Assembly (NCBI GenBank): GCA_037623315.1
Contig: JBBJJH010000020.1
Location: 1 to 64,000, forward strand
Direction of reading: 5' to 3'
From: Halanaerobiaceae bacterium ANBcell28
Lineage (GTDB): Bacteria > Bacillota > Halanaerobiia > Halanaerobiales > DTU029
Length of the DNA: 64,000 nucleotides
Under the pieces are notes generated by a model. That model was not told where the DNA came from. It saw only the letters and a list, made by a program, of their open reading frames with translations, and ran no database searches. A program made the translations under genes and the position numbers. Positions 61,454-64,000 of the stretch are shown here, piece by piece (the stretch's first letter is position 1; the number at the start of each line of letters is the position of its first letter).

Positions 61454-62674
61454 ATGAGAAAAACTTCAACATTAATAATTGGCAGTTATTTGTTCTTTCT
61501 TTCTTGGGATGCCTTTTTTTTGCTGTATCTAGGGATACCAATTTCTGTGTCATTTATATTTCTTTCCATTTCGTCATTGTGCTATATAAAGGCAAATAAG
61601 AAATTTGAATTAATAATCCAAATTCCATATTTTTTAAACCCGATCATTCTTTTAATAGTATTTGCTACTTTATCATTAATTTGGACTAATAATCGTTTAG
61701 ACGGTTTTTATAGAATTATTATTTTATGGAGTTATCTATTCACAGCAGTATATATAAATAGCATGGTGAAAATATGTAAACTTTCAATTTATAAGTTAAT
61801 ATGGTGTTATATAATTGGAGTGTTGAGTGTGGGTTTGTTTTCTTTAATTCAAGTAGGATTTGAAATGCGTAGGTTTTCAATTGTTGGTGGTTTAAATCCT
61901 ACTTGGTATGCTGCTCAACTAGTTTGGTCAATAATTGCTAGTTATAGTGTCTATTTAAGGTCAAACTTGCTTGGTAAGATATTCTTACTAATTAATGTAG
62001 TCATTGTAATTTTTTTATTAATATTAACACAAGGAAGAAATTCAATCATGGCACTAAGTACTTCATTTTTCATTAGTATTATTATCTCTCAATTGAAAAA
62101 TATTGATTTTAAAACACTAGTTTTCAAAAGGAAAAAACATATTATAATTAAATATATTAAGATATTGGTAATATGTTTTTTTATTATTGGGGTTTTAAGT
62201 TTAATTTTAATGGAAACAGGGGTATATGATAATTTAGATAGAATTTTACAAACATCGGAGCTTATATCTGGTGATCGAGATGTAGCGACAGCAGGTAGAA
62301 CAACAATATGGAATAATTATCAACATTTATTATTAAGAAATTTTATTGTTGGCAGAGGAGTTAGATCTTCCAATATTCTATACGAACAGTTATATAATGT
62401 TAGAATTCCAGCGCATAATAATTTTATTACTATATTGGTAGAGTATGGCAGCATAGGATTAATGTTAATTATTACATTCCATTTATATTCTTTTAAATTA
62501 GCTTTTGGAAGGTATGAATTTATATTTTCTGTATGTTGGATTTCATTAGCATTATTATTTATAGGATTGGGAAATGACGTTATTTATTATAAGTATTGGT
62601 GGACAGGTATTATTATATTTATTCTGATTTTAAATATAGAAAGAAGCAACAAAGCTAATTCAATCAATTCTTGA
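61454..62674 (+). CDS. Wzy-type polymerase, locus 2
   Basis: A 406-residue protein with about ten membrane segments. The large loop and Wzy_C region contain TAGRTTIWNNYQHLLLRNFI, VGRGVRSSNILYEQL and RIPAHNNFITILVEYGSIGL, the O-antigen ligase/polymerase pattern. ATG 61454 follows AGAGGT; upstream codons from 61418 lack a ribosome-binding site. It pairs with the flippase starting at 63676. Confidence 0.85.
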   Translation: MRKTSTLIIGSYLFFLSWDAFFLLYLGIPISVSFIFLSISSLCYIKANKKFELIIQIPYFLNPIILLIVFATLSLIWTNNRLDGFYRIIILWSYLFTAVYINSMVKICKLSIYKLIWCYIIGVLSVGLFSLIQVGFEMRRFSIVGGLNPTWYAAQLVWSIIASYSVYLRSNLLGKIFLLINVVIVIFLLILTQGRNSIMALSTSFFISIIISQLKNIDFKTLVFKRKKHIIIKYIKILVICFFIIGVLSLILMETGVYDNLDRILQTSELISGDRDVATAGRTTIWNNYQHLLLRNFIVGRGVRSSNILYEQLYNVRIPAHNNFITILVEYGSIGLMLIITFHLYSFKLAFGRYEFIFSVCWISLALLFIGLGNDVIYYKYWWTGIIIFILILNIERSNKANSINS

Positions 62675-62718
62675 ATATAAAAGGTGTGAGTTTATAATAT
62701 TTTAGGGGGAACAAAAGT

Positions 62719-63474
62719 ATGTTAATAGAGATAATAGGTCTTCCTGGTTCAGGTAAAAGTACATTACTTAAAAAGTTAATGAATGATCCTGATTTAAAGA
62801 GCTTTAGTACTTGGCAAGAGGTGAGAGTGAAAGCTATTCGTGATTATATGATTAATGAGGGCATAGAACTTAGTAATTTTATTAAATTGATATTTCTTAT
62901 ACCTATTTTAAATAATTATCTTTCTCGTATTTTGTTTCAATTCAAAATAAAATATTCGCATCATGCTTATAAGGGTTTTTGGGGTTATTTTAGTGAGGCT
63001 GTTATTATGGGAATATTAAGCAAAAAAAGTATGTCGCCTGAGCAAATCCCTTATTATATAAATTGGGAGCTAGAGAAGATTATAAGAGCTCAGATAATAA
63101 GATACTATTGTGATAATACGGGTGAAAATGTAATTCTTGATGAAGGTCAAGTAACATCGATTGTTACGTTGGATTTTAATCCAAACTTGTTTAATAAAAG
63201 TACGTTACCAGATGCTATATTATTTTTAAAAAACAACCCTAAAATTGCTTTAAACGGTATATTAGAACGTAAGGAAAAAGGCATAATAAATCTATCTAAA
63301 AGGAATAAAAACGAAAAGGAGATTTTATACTCACTAACTGAAAAATATAAACGTTATAATAGCTCTGTTGAGTACCTTAAAAATATAGGTGTACCAATTA
63401 TTGAATATCATCGAAATGATTCTTATGAGATATTAAAACAAAATATTAACGAGGTTTTAAAAAATATGAGTTAA
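62719..63474 (+). CDS. P-loop NTPase / kinase-like protein
   Basis: A 251-residue protein. Its Walker A IEIIGLPGSGKSTLLKKLM lies at the very N-terminus, VILDEGQV (near 138-145) is a possible Walker B, and ALNGILERKEKGIINLSKRN resembles the arginine-rich lid of nucleotide or small-molecule kinases. Similar proteins occur in polysaccharide loci with unknown substrates. A sugar or lipid-carrier kinase is possible but unproven. AGGGGG precedes the ATG. Confidence 0.7.
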   Translation: MLIEIIGLPGSGKSTLLKKLMNDPDLKSFSTWQEVRVKAIRDYMINEGIELSNFIKLIFLIPILNNYLSRILFQFKIKYSHHAYKGFWGYFSEAVIMGILSKKSMSPEQIPYYINWELEKIIRAQIIRYYCDNTGENVILDEGQVTSIVTLDFNPNLFNKSTLPDAILFLKNNPKIALNGILERKEKGIINLSKRNKNEKEILYSLTEKYKRYNSSVEYLKNIGVPIIEYHRNDSYEILKQNINEVLKNMS

Positions 63475-63675
63475 GGGATACATAATTAATATTTGATTTA
63501 AGCAAAACTGGCGTTTGGTATCTAATACAATATAGTGTGGTAAATATCCTCATATATGTTAATTAAGTGTTGTTTGAAGTATATGACATTAAATTACAGA
63601 TTTTATATACTGAGTGGCCTTAAAGGGAATAGTATTGTGAAATAATGATACATAGCTTATTAAAAGGAGTAAAAT
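63475..63675 (+). other. 200-base gap before the second flippase
   Basis: No reading frame, hairpin or clear promoter stands out. The AAAGGAG at 63663-63669 serves the next gene. Confidence 0.4.
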
Positions 63676-64000
63676 ATGAGTGATTTTAAGATTAAAATAA
63701 TAAAAAGTGTTAAGTGGAATAGTATTAATACTCTTTTAACTACTATTATAAGTCCGTTAACTTTAGTTATTTTAGCAAGATTACTATCACCGATAGAGTT
63801 TGGATATATATCCATCATTACCATAATATTAGGTATTTCTAAAACAATCTCAGAAATGGGTTTTTCTCAAGGAATTATCAAAGAAGAGGAAATCTGTTCA
63901 AAGGATTTAAGCTCTATTTTTTGGTTTGAAGTCTTTCTTGGATTTTTTGTTTTCTCAATTGTATTTTTTTCTTCGGGAATTATTGCAGGCTTTTTCAATG
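63676..64000 (+). CDS. Wzx-type flippase, locus 2 (5' part)
   Basis: Begins MSDFKIKIIKSVKWNSINTL and continues through SPLTLVILARLLSPIEFGYI into hydrophobic segments, the N-terminal pattern of MOP-family lipopolysaccharide/teichuronic acid flippases (Wzx/TuaB-like, where A-R-L-L-x-P-x-x-F-G is conserved). Only the first 108 codons are inside the window. AAAGGAG precedes ATG 63676 by seven bases. It would export the locus 2 repeat unit. Confidence 0.85.
   Translation, partial: MSDFKIKIIKSVKWNSINTLLTTIISPLTLVILARLLSPIEFGYISIITIILGISKTISEMGFSQGIIKEEEICSKDLSSIFWFEVFLGFFVFSIVFFSSGIIAGFFN

Overview
The window reads as a chromosomal segment of a low-GC, double-membraned (diderm), anaerobic Firmicutes-type bacterium. 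Halanaerobiales (Halanaerobium, Halocella and relatives) is my best guess. The reasons are AT-rich, Firmicutes-style genes with strong GGAGG ribosome-binding sites, combined with two putative outer-membrane beta-barrels, a Wza-type SLBB export protein, a dockerin-bearing secreted protease and a GH5 enzyme. This placement is inferred from gene content only.

Region 1 (1-8.4 kb) is a decayed accessory island dense in toxin-antitoxin (TA) type modules. It holds a broken ABC-F gene, a DUF3800 gene followed by two tandem small-RNA units built of hairpins with a shared loop, a type III (RNA antitoxin) TA locus with three pseudoknot repeats, an MNT/HEPN pair with a broken HEPN gene, a UPF0175/DUF3368 (PIN) pair, a MntA/HepT pair with a frameshifted HepT, a Phd/ParE pair with a large palindromic operator, and a DUF6036 nucleotidyltransferase with a partner. 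Remnants of a second type III locus, a second MNT/HEPN pair, a GNAT gene and an IS3 transposase lie between them, together with three copies of an 80-base hairpin repeat.

Region 2 (8.4-28.1 kb) is mostly core genome: an outer-membrane barrel, an M6 protease-LRR-dockerin protein, a DnaD-like/DnaB replication operon on the minus strand, a GH5 glycosidase, purB-purA, cysE, a lipoprotein with a second barrel, cysK on the minus strand, and a MoxR/DUF58/DUF4129 operon whose last gene is split by an apparent frameshift at a T8 run.

Region 3 (28.2-64 kb) is a very large cell-surface polysaccharide region. The export and control operon (SLBB export protein, GumC/Wzz-like chain-length protein, tyrosine kinase CpsD, phosphatase CpsB) ends at a strong terminator. 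Two complete Wzx/Wzy-type loci follow, each with its own promoter, a long leader containing a shared GAC-AGCGGNC-GTC hairpin, a DegT aminotransferase, an initiating phosphoglycosyltransferase, glycosyltransferases, a polymerase and a flippase. Locus 1 (33.1-50.5 kb) makes uronic-acid precursors (Ugd, UDP-GlcA 4-epimerase) and carries a glucuronyl C5-epimerase, two pyruvyl transferases, a TupA-type ATP-grasp protein and a kinase-fold protein. Locus 2 (50.7 kb to beyond the end) encodes CapE-CapF-CapG for UDP-N-acetyl-L-fucosamine and an ATP-grasp ligase, and runs off the window in a second flippase gene.

The most interesting signals are the DUF3800-linked twin ncRNA units, the type III TA with visible covariation, a slippery A AAA AAC site at the head of a glycosyltransferase, and the leader hairpin shared by the two polysaccharide operons. 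Several single-base frame breaks sit at homopolymers and may be assembly undercalls; these are flagged where they occur.
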